Shown piece after piece: positions 55,454 to 64,000 of a DNA stretch of 64,000 bases. Position numbers and translations under genes: made by a program. The notes under the pieces are model-generated. The model did not search any database. It was not told where the DNA came from and saw nothing but the letters and a program-made list of their open reading frames with translations. Source of the stretch: a virus; the IMG/VR virus record IMGVR_UViG_3300042367_000583, positions 20,018-84,017 of that record. The stretch is one strand, 5' to 3'. Position 1 is the first letter of the stretch; every line of letters starts with the position of its first letter.

Positions 55454-58400
55454 TTTGTGTATTTTCCCGTTCTTTCAATTGATTTAAACTATACCCCATG
55501 TCATTCCGTGATTCTACAGTCACGTTATTGGTGTTATTAATTACCAAAGACTGATTAGAGCTATTAGTATTTGAAGTTGTGGAGTAATTAGGTTTACCCC
55601 CGACAAATCCCCCATTAGCATAGTTCTTAATAGGAGCATTATTTCTGTACTCTAGATATGCTTCTGTTTCTTTAGGGGTAAGAACCAATTCGCCTTCATT
55701 AGCTACGATCAAGCGAGGTTTTCGGCCTCCCGACATTGCTCGTTCACGCTGAAAAGCTGAAATGATATTTTTCTCTATCGGAGCATTGGCATCTCCAACT
55801 TTCCCGCCATCACTAAATAAGCTGAATCCTGTACCTAGAGAAAAGGCAGAAGCCGGAGCAGAAGCAAAGCTAGAGGCTCCTATACTACCAAGTGACCCAA
55901 TCGAACCAAGTCCGCCTAGTCCCCCACTAAAAATCCCTGTTATTCCACTAAGTAGCCCGTTAAATAAGCCACCGCCGCCACCGCCACCAAAAATAGAAGA
56001 AAAGATGTTACCTACTGGTTTGAAGATACTGTTTAGAGCATTAGTGAAAAAGTTGCCTACTGGCCCGATGATTGCATTAAATACTGACTCAAATGCCTGA
56101 GTTATTGGTTTAGTAAAACCATCGATAGCAGAAGTTAAAGCATCGATAGCAGGCTTAGTAATACCCTCGACAAATTTTGTCATGATATTTAATCCAAGAC
56201 TACTAAAAGCCGATCCTATTCCTTTTCCTTCTCTAATGTCAGAGAAAAAGCTTTCAGCTGCGCCACGATTCGGAGAGGCATCTAATGCTACTCGCTCTAA
56301 TCTTAATTCTGCAAGTTTTTCCCATTCCGAGCGGATATTAGCCACATATTCAGCGTATTGTGGTAAGTCTTTGTAAGGTTCTAAATAATCCTCTAATTCC
56401 TCTTTTTCTTTTTGTAGGCTAATACGTTCGGCAAGGATAGCAGAATCATCAAATAAAGTCGGTCGAGACTGAAATTCTAGTTGCGTTCTTTGGATAGTTA
56501 AATCATTTAACCGATCACGGATACTCCTGACTGTATCTCTGGTTTTTCTAAATGATGCTTCTAAGGTAGCTACTCCCTGATTTTTGCCTAATTGTTCAAT
56601 CGCTTGATCAAGAATTGCTACCTGTTCTTTAGCTAATTCAGCGTTTTTAGCTAAAACCTCGATACTATCTGTTATCTCTTTGACAAATTCAGGGGGAAGA
56701 GCTATACCTTTTTCTTGAAATTCTCCTAAGATTTCTTTTATTGCGTCGCTGTATTTTTGTTGAGCGTCAGCATTTAAAAGTAAAGTCCGTCGCTGGTCTT
56801 CTAGTGATTCAATCTGAGAGCGATATTGTCGAGAGACTTCCGTGGCACTCTTGTTAATTTCTTCTTGTACTGTCAGATACCCTTTAGAGTTGATGGTCAA
56901 ATCAGCGACATTTTCGGAAGCATCTCTTAAAGTACGTTCTAATGCACGGGCATCTTCCTCTTGCTGCCGTCTAAATTTTATTGATCTGTCAAGAGCATTG
57001 TTTAGATTTTGTTGCTCTTCTAGCCGTCTTGAAAACTCCTCAGCGTTTTGGTTGGCTGTTTCAGCGTTGCGAATTTGATCAGCCGCTGCGCCAAGATTAC
57101 CCGTAGGAAGATTGGGAACGGGAGGCAAATCAGGACCCTGGAAGTTAATCGGATTGTCTTTAAGAACCGGTGGTAAATCGGCATCCCAGAAATTATCTTG
57201 ATTTTGATTAGGTAGAGTCGGTAATTGGGCTATAGGTGGAGGACTACTAAATTCTGGACCGCCTTTTCCTTCTTTTGTTTCTTCTTTTGTTAAAACACGG
57301 GCAGGAGAAGGGTTAGAGGTGGAGTCTTTAATGGATTGGCTAATTGCATTAGTAGCATTAGTTATTATTTTTCGATTATTTAGTTGATTGCCGTTAATAT
57401 TTGCATAAGCAGTTACAATATATTCTTTCCCATTAATGTTTACCAGTCCAACGTTACCAATAACTTTAGAGTTATTTCCAATTTTTCCGCCGATTTCATT
57501 ATTATACTTAAAATTTCTTGTTTGTCTCAGAGATTGTTCAGCTAATTGACTTGCAGGATTTTGATTTTTAATTAAAGACTGCATAGCTAACGTTACGTCT
57601 TGTGCTGTTGAAATGTTTGGAGTTCCACTGCCTGGTATATTTAAATACCTAGAAATAGTAGTGTTTTTATAACCTTCTTTTCTGGCTAATTCTGTAGCTT
57701 TGGTTAGCCCACCTAGCCGATCAATTAAAACATTAGTTGCCGTATTATCTGACTTTTCTAGCATTAGCTGTACTAGCTGTTCAACTGTTTTAACTTGATT
57801 GGCTTTTAATTGTCCGTGTGGATCAACCAAAGGCAATTTTATGGCGATAGCGTCTTTTAAGGAAAGTTTTCCGCTTGTTATTTCTTTGGCAATCAAATCA
57901 GCAATAATAACTTTAATTGTACTAGCTGGTGACGCTGGGGGTGTTTGAGCGTTTTTAGAATATACAGTTTTTCCGCCAACTTCTTGAACTAAAACAGATT
58001 GAATATTTTTTGGTAATCTGTTGGTGATTTGTTGCTGAACTGATGGAGAAGGGTTAGGGGTGGAAGTTGATGGAGTGGGTAAACCGCCTTGATTTCTTCT
58101 GATTTGTCGAATACGGTTTGATGCTCCGCTGTTAGCAGGATTGCCGTCATATCGCAGTGCGTCCAATTCGGATTGAGTACGGGGAGCATTGAGTTGATAT
58201 TTTCGTAAAAACTGCTCGTAAACCTTTAACAGGTCTTCCATCCGCTTCATGCCTTGCCCGGGGTAATTAGCCCCTGGAAAAGATGCCCATTCTTTGCGGG
58301 TTGCGTTAATTACCCCACGAATATCTCCTTTAAAAAGCTCGTCTAATCCACCTCTAAATAAAATACGGCTTAATGCGACTAAATCTTGAGAGGCAGGAGA

Positions 58401-61400
58401 AAAATCTTTTAATCCTAATTTCGCTTTTTCTTCATCCCATGTAAAATCCATAATCTGGTATCTTCCAGATGCCGATGAAGTGGTCGATCCAAACGGGATT
58501 CTTTGTCGTGGATGGTCTGCAAAAGAACTAAATTGTCCATGTCCAAAAAGAGTGTTATATCCCTTATTTGGCATATTGAAAGTACCTTCTGCGTAAGCAA
58601 TAATATCAAGAAAGGCTTTGACGCGAGGATTGTTTAAATGCTGAGATAATTCTTGACCGCGTGGTGTTAACCCCTTGGGAATTGAAGACGACTGCGGCGG
58701 CGGTAAAAACCCTCCCCCATTCCACACAGGAGCAGGGGTGAAATTACTAGGTGCTGGTAGTATCAAACCTTCCTTAGCTTTTCTAATTGCCTCAGCAGTT
58801 TCCTCTATACTTTTTACTAAGTCTTCTCCAGAAGTCTTGATATTTGGGGGAATAGCTATTAACTCAGAATTGATTAATTTAATCGGTTCTGGAAGTGTAT
58901 TAAGATTTGTGACAATATCCTTGATTGATTGGGGAATAAAGCCTAATTCTTTATTGGTTTGTCGGATTAAATCAGCTAGAGTACGATTGAGGTCTTCCTG
59001 AGTCCGTTTAATATCCTCAATCGTTCTTAGTCTATTTCTTTCAGCGTCTTGCTGTTGCTCTTGTAGATTACGGATATTTCTTAGGGTAGAGATATAGGAA
59101 GTTTCTATCTCCTCGGTTCGGGATTGGAAGGTGCGTCCGCGACTGGCAAGGTCAGCTTGGCCCTGTACAAATTCTAGGAAAATGTCCCCTAGTTCTTTAC
59201 CAGCGTCGCTTGTACCGGGTATTAATAAACGGTTTTTAACTTGCTGTACCCTGATTCTATCAGTCGTATCCAGTAACTGATTTTGGGCATTTAAGAGGTT
59301 CTTATCGAGTTCCCTGACTAAATCAATGTAACTTTCAGATAGGGAACGATTTTCTCTAAAAGCTGACAGTTGAGCATCTTCAATCTGTCTTCTATAATCT
59401 TCAATCTGACGATTAAAGTCGATTATCTGACGGTCAAGGTTGCGGTAATAGTCTTGTATTTGTTCTTGCTGATCTCTTAAAGATAGTTCGGTTTCAGCTA
59501 TTTGCTGTGTGATATTTGCAATAGCTGTTTTTACTGCTAAAGGATCATCTACGTTTAATACTAATTTTTCTTGCTCTAAGGCTAATTGATTATAAAGAGC
59601 CGCTAAGTTTATCTTGGTTTGTTCCAGTCCGTAGCTAATATTTTGACTGGAGGAGGTTTTATTAGCTAGATTAGTGAGTTGTTCTGCTTTAACAATTTCT
59701 CCACTAGCTTGTTTTTCTTGTATTTGTCTTTTCTTTCTTTCGACAATAATCTCTCGACTAATTTGCTGAATTTCTCTCTCAGCGTTTAAAATATCTCGTC
59801 GAGCGGTTGCGTATTCTTTAGCCTGATTTAAAATATTTCTTAAAGCGGCGTTATCTTTTAGGTCAGATTCGTACTGATCCATTATTTGCTGAATAGCATC
59901 AGGAGAGAGTAAATTTTCAGCAATTGCTTCACCAAAGCTCGCTACATTTAGCTGTTTTAAGTCTTCTTTAAAGTAAGTGCTTAAAACTTTATTGGCAGAT
60001 TTAGATAGCCTTTCGTTTAAAGTATTAGAGATAGAGTTAGCTGAATTTTCTAAAGTGGCGATACGCTCTTTAGCAGTCTGTAAGCTTTCTTCTTGAACTT
60101 TAACATTAAACTGAAATTCATTAATTTTCCCTGATGCAAATTGTTGATTTAATCCAATTGAACGACTTAAACTATTTCCTTCATTGGCAAAATTAGCATT
60201 AGCTCTTGTTCTTATAGCAAGATCAAAGGCAACTTGTAATTTTCTATATTCTTTTTCTTGGTCTTTCAAGACTTGTAGATAATCTTGTTCCGCTTTTTTT
60301 AAGTAACCAATTATAGTCACGAGGTCTTTTTTACGTTGTATGTAAGCAATGTCAGTTATATCTCTATTCTTAAAGCTTTGCTCTAACGATGCTAACGCTA
60401 TCTCATATTGCTGAAGGTCGGCAGTAATTCTTGACCCAACGGGACCTAACTGTTTATTAATTAGCTCCTGTTCTCGCTTCATTAAATTCTGCTCTTGCTG
60501 GTTAAATTCAGATACAGATCGGTCGTTTCCTTCTGTGCTTGCAATTGTTCTTTCTGCTCTAACTAAAGCTAAATTATTTCTGATTTCTTGTAATTCAGAT
60601 GAAAATTGTTTGCTACCTGAAAAATTAGATAAAGTGTCTTGATATTCTTTGAGATTTCCGACTCCAGTAGCCAGAGATTTATCAATGTTTTCTAGTCCTT
60701 GTCGTAATTCTAATAGTGACATAAGCCATTTAGAATTATAAACAAGCCCTAGTGTTAGAACATTAAAAAACTTTTCTCCTCCAGACAATTCCATATCAGG
60801 CAAAAAGCTTGTTAAGCCTTTGCGATTACTGTTATCGGTTTTGTTTTGCCAAACATCAAGAGCTTTTTTAGACTCTTCTAGGGTTCTTACAGCTTGTTTT
60901 AGTTCTTCGCTACCAGCATTTAATGCGTTATAAACAAATTGAATACCAGTTATCACCGCAGTAGGGATAGCCAATGCTTTAATTAATCCTATTCCTGCTA
61001 AAGTAGCAAGGTTTATAGATACTTTTAATTTACCCATGGCTGTAGCTGTAGATAGAGATGCTACTCCGGCAACTTGTAAGGATGCACTCATAGCAGCGCT
61101 GGCAACGGCTCCTAACCGACCCGCTGCCGCAAATTGCATGACTGATTTTCCTAAGAATCCCATGACTGACAGTAACCCTGCGGCTCCCACTGATGCCACA
61201 GTCCCTAGATTGTCATTCAAGGTACTCAAGACGGCATTTAATGCCTGTAAAGCAGGGTAAGCGGCTACTCCAATTTTTTCCCCTAACTGCATTTGAAGCT
61301 GTTCGGTATTGTTCTGGAATCGAGAGATTTCCGATTGTAAAGTTTCGGTAGAAAGAGAAAGACCTCCGGCACTCATCCGTTTATATTCAGCCGCTAACCG

Positions 61401-64000
61401 AGGTAAAACATCTTGTACTAAGAGATTGCCTGCTGATGCTTGTTGATAAAATTGAGCAGTGGTCAGCCCTATTGATCGGGCGGCTACATTTAAAGCGTCG
61501 TTTAACCCTCCTGACTCGCTCAATTGCTGTGTGAATTCTTCAACGGAAACAACAGCTTTAGAGGCTATTTGCCCGATAGCTCTAAAAGATTCAGCTTGTT
61601 GTTGGGCATTGGTTTGTCGCGCTGCTAATGCCTCTTGGAATCCTTCAAAAATATTATCTGCCTGCGCTTGTAGTGGAGAATCAGTAGTAATTAATTTGAA
61701 TCTGCTATAAGCAATAGCGGATTCTTTAAAGGATATTCCTAATTTGTCAGCCCTTGCCACTAAAGCGTCAAGAGATTGTTCTACGTTGCCTACACCGGCA
61801 AGATTTAAATTTAATTTAATTCTTTGTAGCTCAGTAAAAGCAAGTAAAGAATCAGTAACAGCTTGTTGAATCCTAAAAGGAATATCGTCAATAGCAAAAA
61901 GTAGAGGTCGCAATAAAAATTCTGCTCCTTTGAAAAGAGCAAATCCCCCAATTGCCGCCATAGCACCTTTACGAAGATTGATCATACCTCCTGTAGCGGC
62001 ATTAAGTTCTTGGTCGAGAGTTCTGAGTGCTTTGCCACCAACCGAGAGGAAATTAATAAATCCGTCCGCTTGGGCAATAGCAGCTTTTAGTCCGCTCACA
62101 ATGCCGTCTGTAAAGCCATTAGAAACGCCCGCTTTTTCAATACTATCGAGAGCGTTAAAAATGTTGTCTCGTTTTTTATTCCAGTCGTCAAGAATTTCTT
62201 CTCTTGTTGTTTTTGGACGAGCGATGACGGTAGCTCGCTTCATCACTTGAAAAGCGCGGGGAGAAGCGAAAATTCCCGTGTTCATCGAGCCTTGAATCTC
62301 GTTGATAACCGCTAGGCGTTCCCCTCGGTCTAGTCCCATTTCTTTAACAGCTTGAAGAATCGCTTTTCGGGCTTCTTTTGACCTCGTCCCGACAAAAAAA
62401 GTAAAATCGCTTACCTCTTTATCGAATTGAGTCTCTAGCCTTAATCCGAAGCGAATATGACGCGCCCCTAACGCTAATCCTTCATAAAAAAACCGCATTG
62501 CTTTCATCGCTTTTTTAGATGGCGAAGCATTCCCCAATCCCTTATTTGTTGCATCAACTATTTCAATTGCAGTTTGATAGGCTATTCTTTTGGCATCGTC
62601 GCTGTTTACTCCTATTTCTAAACCTTTCTCAAAATTATTGGCTCCTGCTTTACCAGCAACAAACATTAGTTCTGACATATCAGCGCCGATTGATTTAACA
62701 ATTGTTCGCAATTTTGACTGTTCGTCAAGGAGTAATGCGCTTAACTCAAAAAATACATCTTTTTTCTGTTTGCCGCTAATTATAGATTCCCAAGCTTTAT
62801 ACAACCTTTCAAATTCTGCAATGTTTTGCTTAAGGCTCCCTGGTATTATTCTTTCTTGTGCCATTTTGTCATTGCCAAGCATTTTATCAAAATCACTAGC
62901 ATCAGGTTTGTTTACTAGAATAGTGTCATGCAATTCTACTCCTTTCTGCGAAGCTAGTTCTATTACATCATTTTCAAAAGGTTTGGCGGTATGGCGATTA
63001 TCTCCCCCTTGATTACTCCACCCAAAAGCTCCTGCTCCCGTTAAAAGAAAATCGTCCCACAATTGTCCTTCTACACCATAAGTGAACTTATCTTTCGGTC
63101 GTTCACCTATTTTATGTTTTTTGAAAAATTCTGGAATATTTACATCTTTTAAATATTCGCGAGTTTCATGATAGCGGCCTTGCCCACCTCCACGGTATTC
63201 CCCAGTTTTGTCATAGTGGCTGTATTCACTTGCACCACGTCCAAAGGAAGCTAGGCTGTCACCAGGATGGAGAAACATTTTATCGGGATTAAATAACCCT
63301 TCTAAAGCTACTGGCTCAAAACCTCCGTAATTATAGACCGCCAATCCTGTTTCTGGTTGTGTTCGTGGAAAAGCGTTTCCTTTCCAGACACCGTCTCCAA
63401 TGAATTTATTAGATGCGTTTTGATGCCACAACCCGTAAATAGGATTGACATTGCTAGAAATATCATCAGGTCGCATCTGAGATTCAAATTCTTGCCTTAA
63501 TCCTCTGTCTTTATTGCTATTAGGATGTAAAGCTTGATAACCATCTTCTAAAATACTTTCTAGATGTTCTCTTTTGGCATAAATTAAAAATTTTGCGTCT
63601 TGTTTTTGATTAAGTTGCAATCGTTCATTTACGTCTTGAAGAAACTTATCAAAAAATTGTACATACAATTTTGCTTGTTCTTTTGTTCCTATTTCAAGCC
63701 CTCTTATCAAATTTCTACCCGCTTCTTTACCTTTCCAAGATGGTGAAGCATTCCCCAGTCCTTTATTTGTTGCGTCGATAATTCCAATTGCAACATCTAA
63801 AGCGTATTTTTCGCTATTATTATTTTGTAATCCAATATTTAACCCCTTAATATAATTTAACCCAGACTGTTTGCCATCACTGGAAAACATCGAACTAATC
63901 GCTTCAAGGTTTTTTGCGAATACTGGAACGCCAGCACTTAAAGAAGATGCAATAACTTCAATGAGTTTGCGTCCGTAAATATTGTACTTTTCTTCTATAT
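55422..64000 (-). CDS. tape-measure protein with GH104 and beta-lactamase-like domains (5' end beyond window)
   Basis: The open frame continues past the right edge. Counting from the ATG at 63890 (2822 residues; residues upstream of it are also open): two copies of a DATNKGLGNASPS segment near residues 40 and 450 flank an unidentified domain; a TIGR02675-type tape-measure N-terminal region lies near 650-900; long coiled coils follow. About 1748-1905 matches lambda R-type GH104 muralytic enzymes: RVKAFLDIIAYAEGTF with catalytic Glu1768, FADHPRQRIPFG, SASGRYQIMDFTWD, DFSPASQDLVALS. About 1950-2195 has class A beta-lactamase-type motifs: Ser1990-x-x-Lys1993 (ASTIKV), Ser2047-Asp-Asn (EKSDNTATN), Lys2136-Ile-Gly. 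A glycine-rich stretch and a basic tail end the protein (LVLTPKETEAYLEYR). Determines tail length and probably helps breach the wall. Confidence 0.95.
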   Translation of the reverse strand, partial: IEEKYNIYGRKLIEVIASSLSAGVPVFAKNLEAISSMFSSDGKQSGLNYIKGLNIGLQNNNSEKYALDVAIGIIDATNKGLGNASPSWKGKEAGRNLIRGLEIGTKEQAKLYVQFFDKFLQDVNERLQLNQKQDAKFLIYAKREHLESILEDGYQALHPNSNKDRGLRQEFESQMRPDDISSNVNPIYGLWHQNASNKFIGDGVWKGNAFPRTQPETGLAVYNYGGFEPVALEGLFNPDKMFLHPGDSLASFGRGASEYSHYDKTGEYRGGGQGRYHETREYLKDVNIPEFFKKHKIGERPKDKFTYGVEGQLWDDFLLTGAGAFGWSNQGGDNRHTAKPFENDVIELASQKGVELHDTILVNKPDASDFDKMLGNDKMAQERIIPGSLKQNIAEFERLYKAWESIISGKQKKDVFFELSALLLDEQSKLRTIVKSIGADMSELMFVAGKAGANNFEKGLEIGVNSDDAKRIAYQTAIEIVDATNKGLGNASPSKKAMKAMRFFYEGLALGARHIRFGLRLETQFDKEVSDFTFFVGTRSKEARKAILQAVKEMGLDRGERLAVINEIQGSMNTGIFASPRAFQVMKRATVIARPKTTREEILDDWNKKRDNIFNALDSIEKAGVSNGFTDGIVSGLKAAIAQADGFINFLSVGGKALRTLDQELNAATGGMINLRKGAMAAIGGFALFKGAEFLLRPLLFAIDDIPFRIQQAVTDSLLAFTELQRIKLNLNLAGVGNVEQSLDALVARADKLGISFKESAIAYSRFKLITTDSPLQAQADNIFEGFQEALAARQTNAQQQAESFRAIGQIASKAVVSVEEFTQQLSESGGLNDALNVAARSIGLTTAQFYQQASAGNLLVQDVLPRLAAEYKRMSAGGLSLSTETLQSEISRFQNNTEQLQMQLGEKIGVAAYPALQALNAVLSTLNDNLGTVASVGAAGLLSVMGFLGKSVMQFAAAGRLGAVASAAMSASLQVAGVASLSTATAMGKLKVSINLATLAGIGLIKALAIPTAVITGIQFVYNALNAGSEELKQAVRTLEESKKALDVWQNKTDNSNRKGLTSFLPDMELSGGEKFFNVLTLGLVYNSKWLMSLLELRQGLENIDKSLATGVGNLKEYQDTLSNFSGSKQFSSELQEIRNNLALVRAERTIASTEGNDRSVSEFNQQEQNLMKREQELINKQLGPVGSRITADLQQYEIALASLEQSFKNRDITDIAYIQRKKDLVTIIGYLKKAEQDYLQVLKDQEKEYRKLQVAFDLAIRTRANANFANEGNSLSRSIGLNQQFASGKINEFQFNVKVQEESLQTAKERIATLENSANSISNTLNERLSKSANKVLSTYFKEDLKQLNVASFGEAIAENLLSPDAIQQIMDQYESDLKDNAALRNILNQAKEYATARRDILNAEREIQQISREIIVERKKRQIQEKQASGEIVKAEQLTNLANKTSSSQNISYGLEQTKINLAALYNQLALEQEKLVLNVDDPLAVKTAIANITQQIAETELSLRDQQEQIQDYYRNLDRQIIDFNRQIEDYRRQIEDAQLSAFRENRSLSESYIDLVRELDKNLLNAQNQLLDTTDRIRVQQVKNRLLIPGTSDAGKELGDIFLEFVQGQADLASRGRTFQSRTEEIETSYISTLRNIRNLQEQQQDAERNRLRTIEDIKRTQEDLNRTLADLIRQTNKELGFIPQSIKDIVTNLNTLPEPIKLINSELIAIPPNIKTSGEDLVKSIEETAEAIRKAKEGLILPAPSNFTPAPVWNGGGFLPPPQSSSIPKGLTPRGQELSQHLNNPRVKAFLDIIAYAEGTFNMPNKGYNTLFGHGQFSSFADHPRQRIPFGSTTSSASGRYQIMDFTWDEEKAKLGLKDFSPASQDLVALSRILFRGGLDELFKGDIRGVINATRKEWASFPGANYPGQGMKRMEDLLKVYEQFLRKYQLNAPRTQSELDALRYDGNPANSGASNRIRQIRRNQGGLPTPSTSTPNPSPSVQQQITNRLPKNIQSVLVQEVGGKTVYSKNAQTPPASPASTIKVIIADLIAKEITSGKLSLKDAIAIKLPLVDPHGQLKANQVKTVEQLVQLMLEKSDNTATNVLIDRLGGLTKATELARKEGYKNTTISRYLNIPGSGTPNISTAQDVTLAMQSLIKNQNPASQLAEQSLRQTRNFKYNNEIGGKIGNNSKVIGNVGLVNINGKEYIVTAYANINGNQLNNRKIITNATNAISQSIKDSTSNPSPARVLTKEETKEGKGGPEFSSPPPIAQLPTLPNQNQDNFWDADLPPVLKDNPINFQGPDLPPVPNLPTGNLGAAADQIRNAETANQNAEEFSRRLEEQQNLNNALDRSIKFRRQQEEDARALERTLRDASENVADLTINSKGYLTVQEEINKSATEVSRQYRSQIESLEDQRRTLLLNADAQQKYSDAIKEILGEFQEKGIALPPEFVKEITDSIEVLAKNAELAKEQVAILDQAIEQLGKNQGVATLEASFRKTRDTVRSIRDRLNDLTIQRTQLEFQSRPTLFDDSAILAERISLQKEKEELEDYLEPYKDLPQYAEYVANIRSEWEKLAELRLERVALDASPNRGAAESFFSDIREGKGIGSAFSSLGLNIMTKFVEGITKPAIDALTSAIDGFTKPITQAFESVFNAIIGPVGNFFTNALNSIFKPVGNIFSSIFGGGGGGGLFNGLLSGITGIFSGGLGGLGSIGSLGSIGASSFASAPASAFSLGTGFSLFSDGGKVGDANAPIEKNIISAFQRERAMSGGRKPRLIVANEGELVLTPKETEAYLEYRNNAPIKNYANGGFVGGKPNYSTTSNTNSSNQSLVINNTNNVTVESRNDMGYSLNQLKERENTQNERTKKRFFG

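Noticed and set aside
56960-58680. Antibiotic-resistance beta-lactamase gene
   Set aside because: The motifs lie inside the tape-measure frame, with no signal peptide and no evident ExxLN glutamate; it is a domain of a tail protein, not a free resistance enzyme.
58675-59001. 108-residue plus-strand frame inside the tape-measure gene
   Set aside because: Antisense shadow typical of long AT-rich genes; no promoter or ribosome site.

Overview
The window is most simply read as a large part of the genome of a tailed double-stranded DNA phage, or phage-plasmid, of a phycobilisome-containing (freshwater-type) cyanobacterium. The host guess rests on a phage-borne nblA (16231-16434), cyanobacterial families such as DUF6464 and DUF7352, heptamer GATAACT intergenic repeats, and a CRISPR repeat whose crRNA-sense 3' end is GGGATTGAAAC, a common cyanobacterial ending. 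The phage nature rests on capsid, protease, portal, MuF-like, tape-measure, tail-tip, endolysin and tail-fibre genes. No integrase and no terminase is visible, and the right edge cuts the tape-measure gene, so the genome extends beyond the window.

Layout. 5-3.8 kb: minus-strand small genes including a formylglycine-generating-enzyme/C-lectin-fold protein. 3.9-5.1 kb: regulators (Cro-like HTH, tRNA-Met, PadR-like, a frameshifted antirepressor). 5.2-6.25 kb: a 1.1 kb gene-free AT-rich region with 21-bp direct repeats and palindromes, the best candidate origin. 6.28-10.06 kb: plus-strand virion/tail-fibre genes ending in a GC-rich lectin gene flanked by lectin fragments. 10.0-17.2 kb: minus-strand nucleotide metabolism (class Ia ribonucleotide reductase nrdA/nrdB, a three-domain thymidylate synthase) and host-takeover genes (nblA). 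17.3-27.5 kb: RusA resolvase, major capsid protein, maturation protease, MuF-like protein, frameshifted DNA methyltransferase, portal and GH19 endolysin. 27.6-32.1 kb: tail-tip genes of gene-transfer-agent type (DUF2163, DUF2460, DUF2793). 32.0-44.0 kb: replication and recombination (SF2 helicase, Toprim/DUF3987 primase-helicase, ParB-like protein, RecT-like annealing protein) mixed with tandem paralogous small genes. 45.4-47.7 kb: tail-tip J-like protein. 47.7-48.4 kb: two tRNAs and a HigA-like gene. 49-50.5 kb: small membrane proteins. 50.5-53.0 kb: a 7-repeat CRISPR array directly downstream of a TnpB/Cas12-like RuvC nuclease. 53-54.5 kb: small regulators and a Rha-type antirepressor. 55.0-64.0 kb: NlpC/P60 tail peptidase and a giant tape-measure protein.

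The two most unusual items are (1) the compact CRISPR plus TnpB/Cas12-like nuclease locus carried on a phage without Cas1/Cas2, and (2) a tape-measure protein of more than 2800 residues that contains both a lambda-R-type (GH104) muralytic domain and a class A beta-lactamase/DD-peptidase-like serine hydrolase domain. Noncoding features that look underexplored are a family of about 233-bp elements bounded by 25-28 bp dyads and present at four loci, a 5'-terminal GC stem-loop shared by two antirepressor genes, a free-standing small RNA gene, and a recurrent phage promoter built on TTGACA with a conserved ATTCTAGTA spacer.
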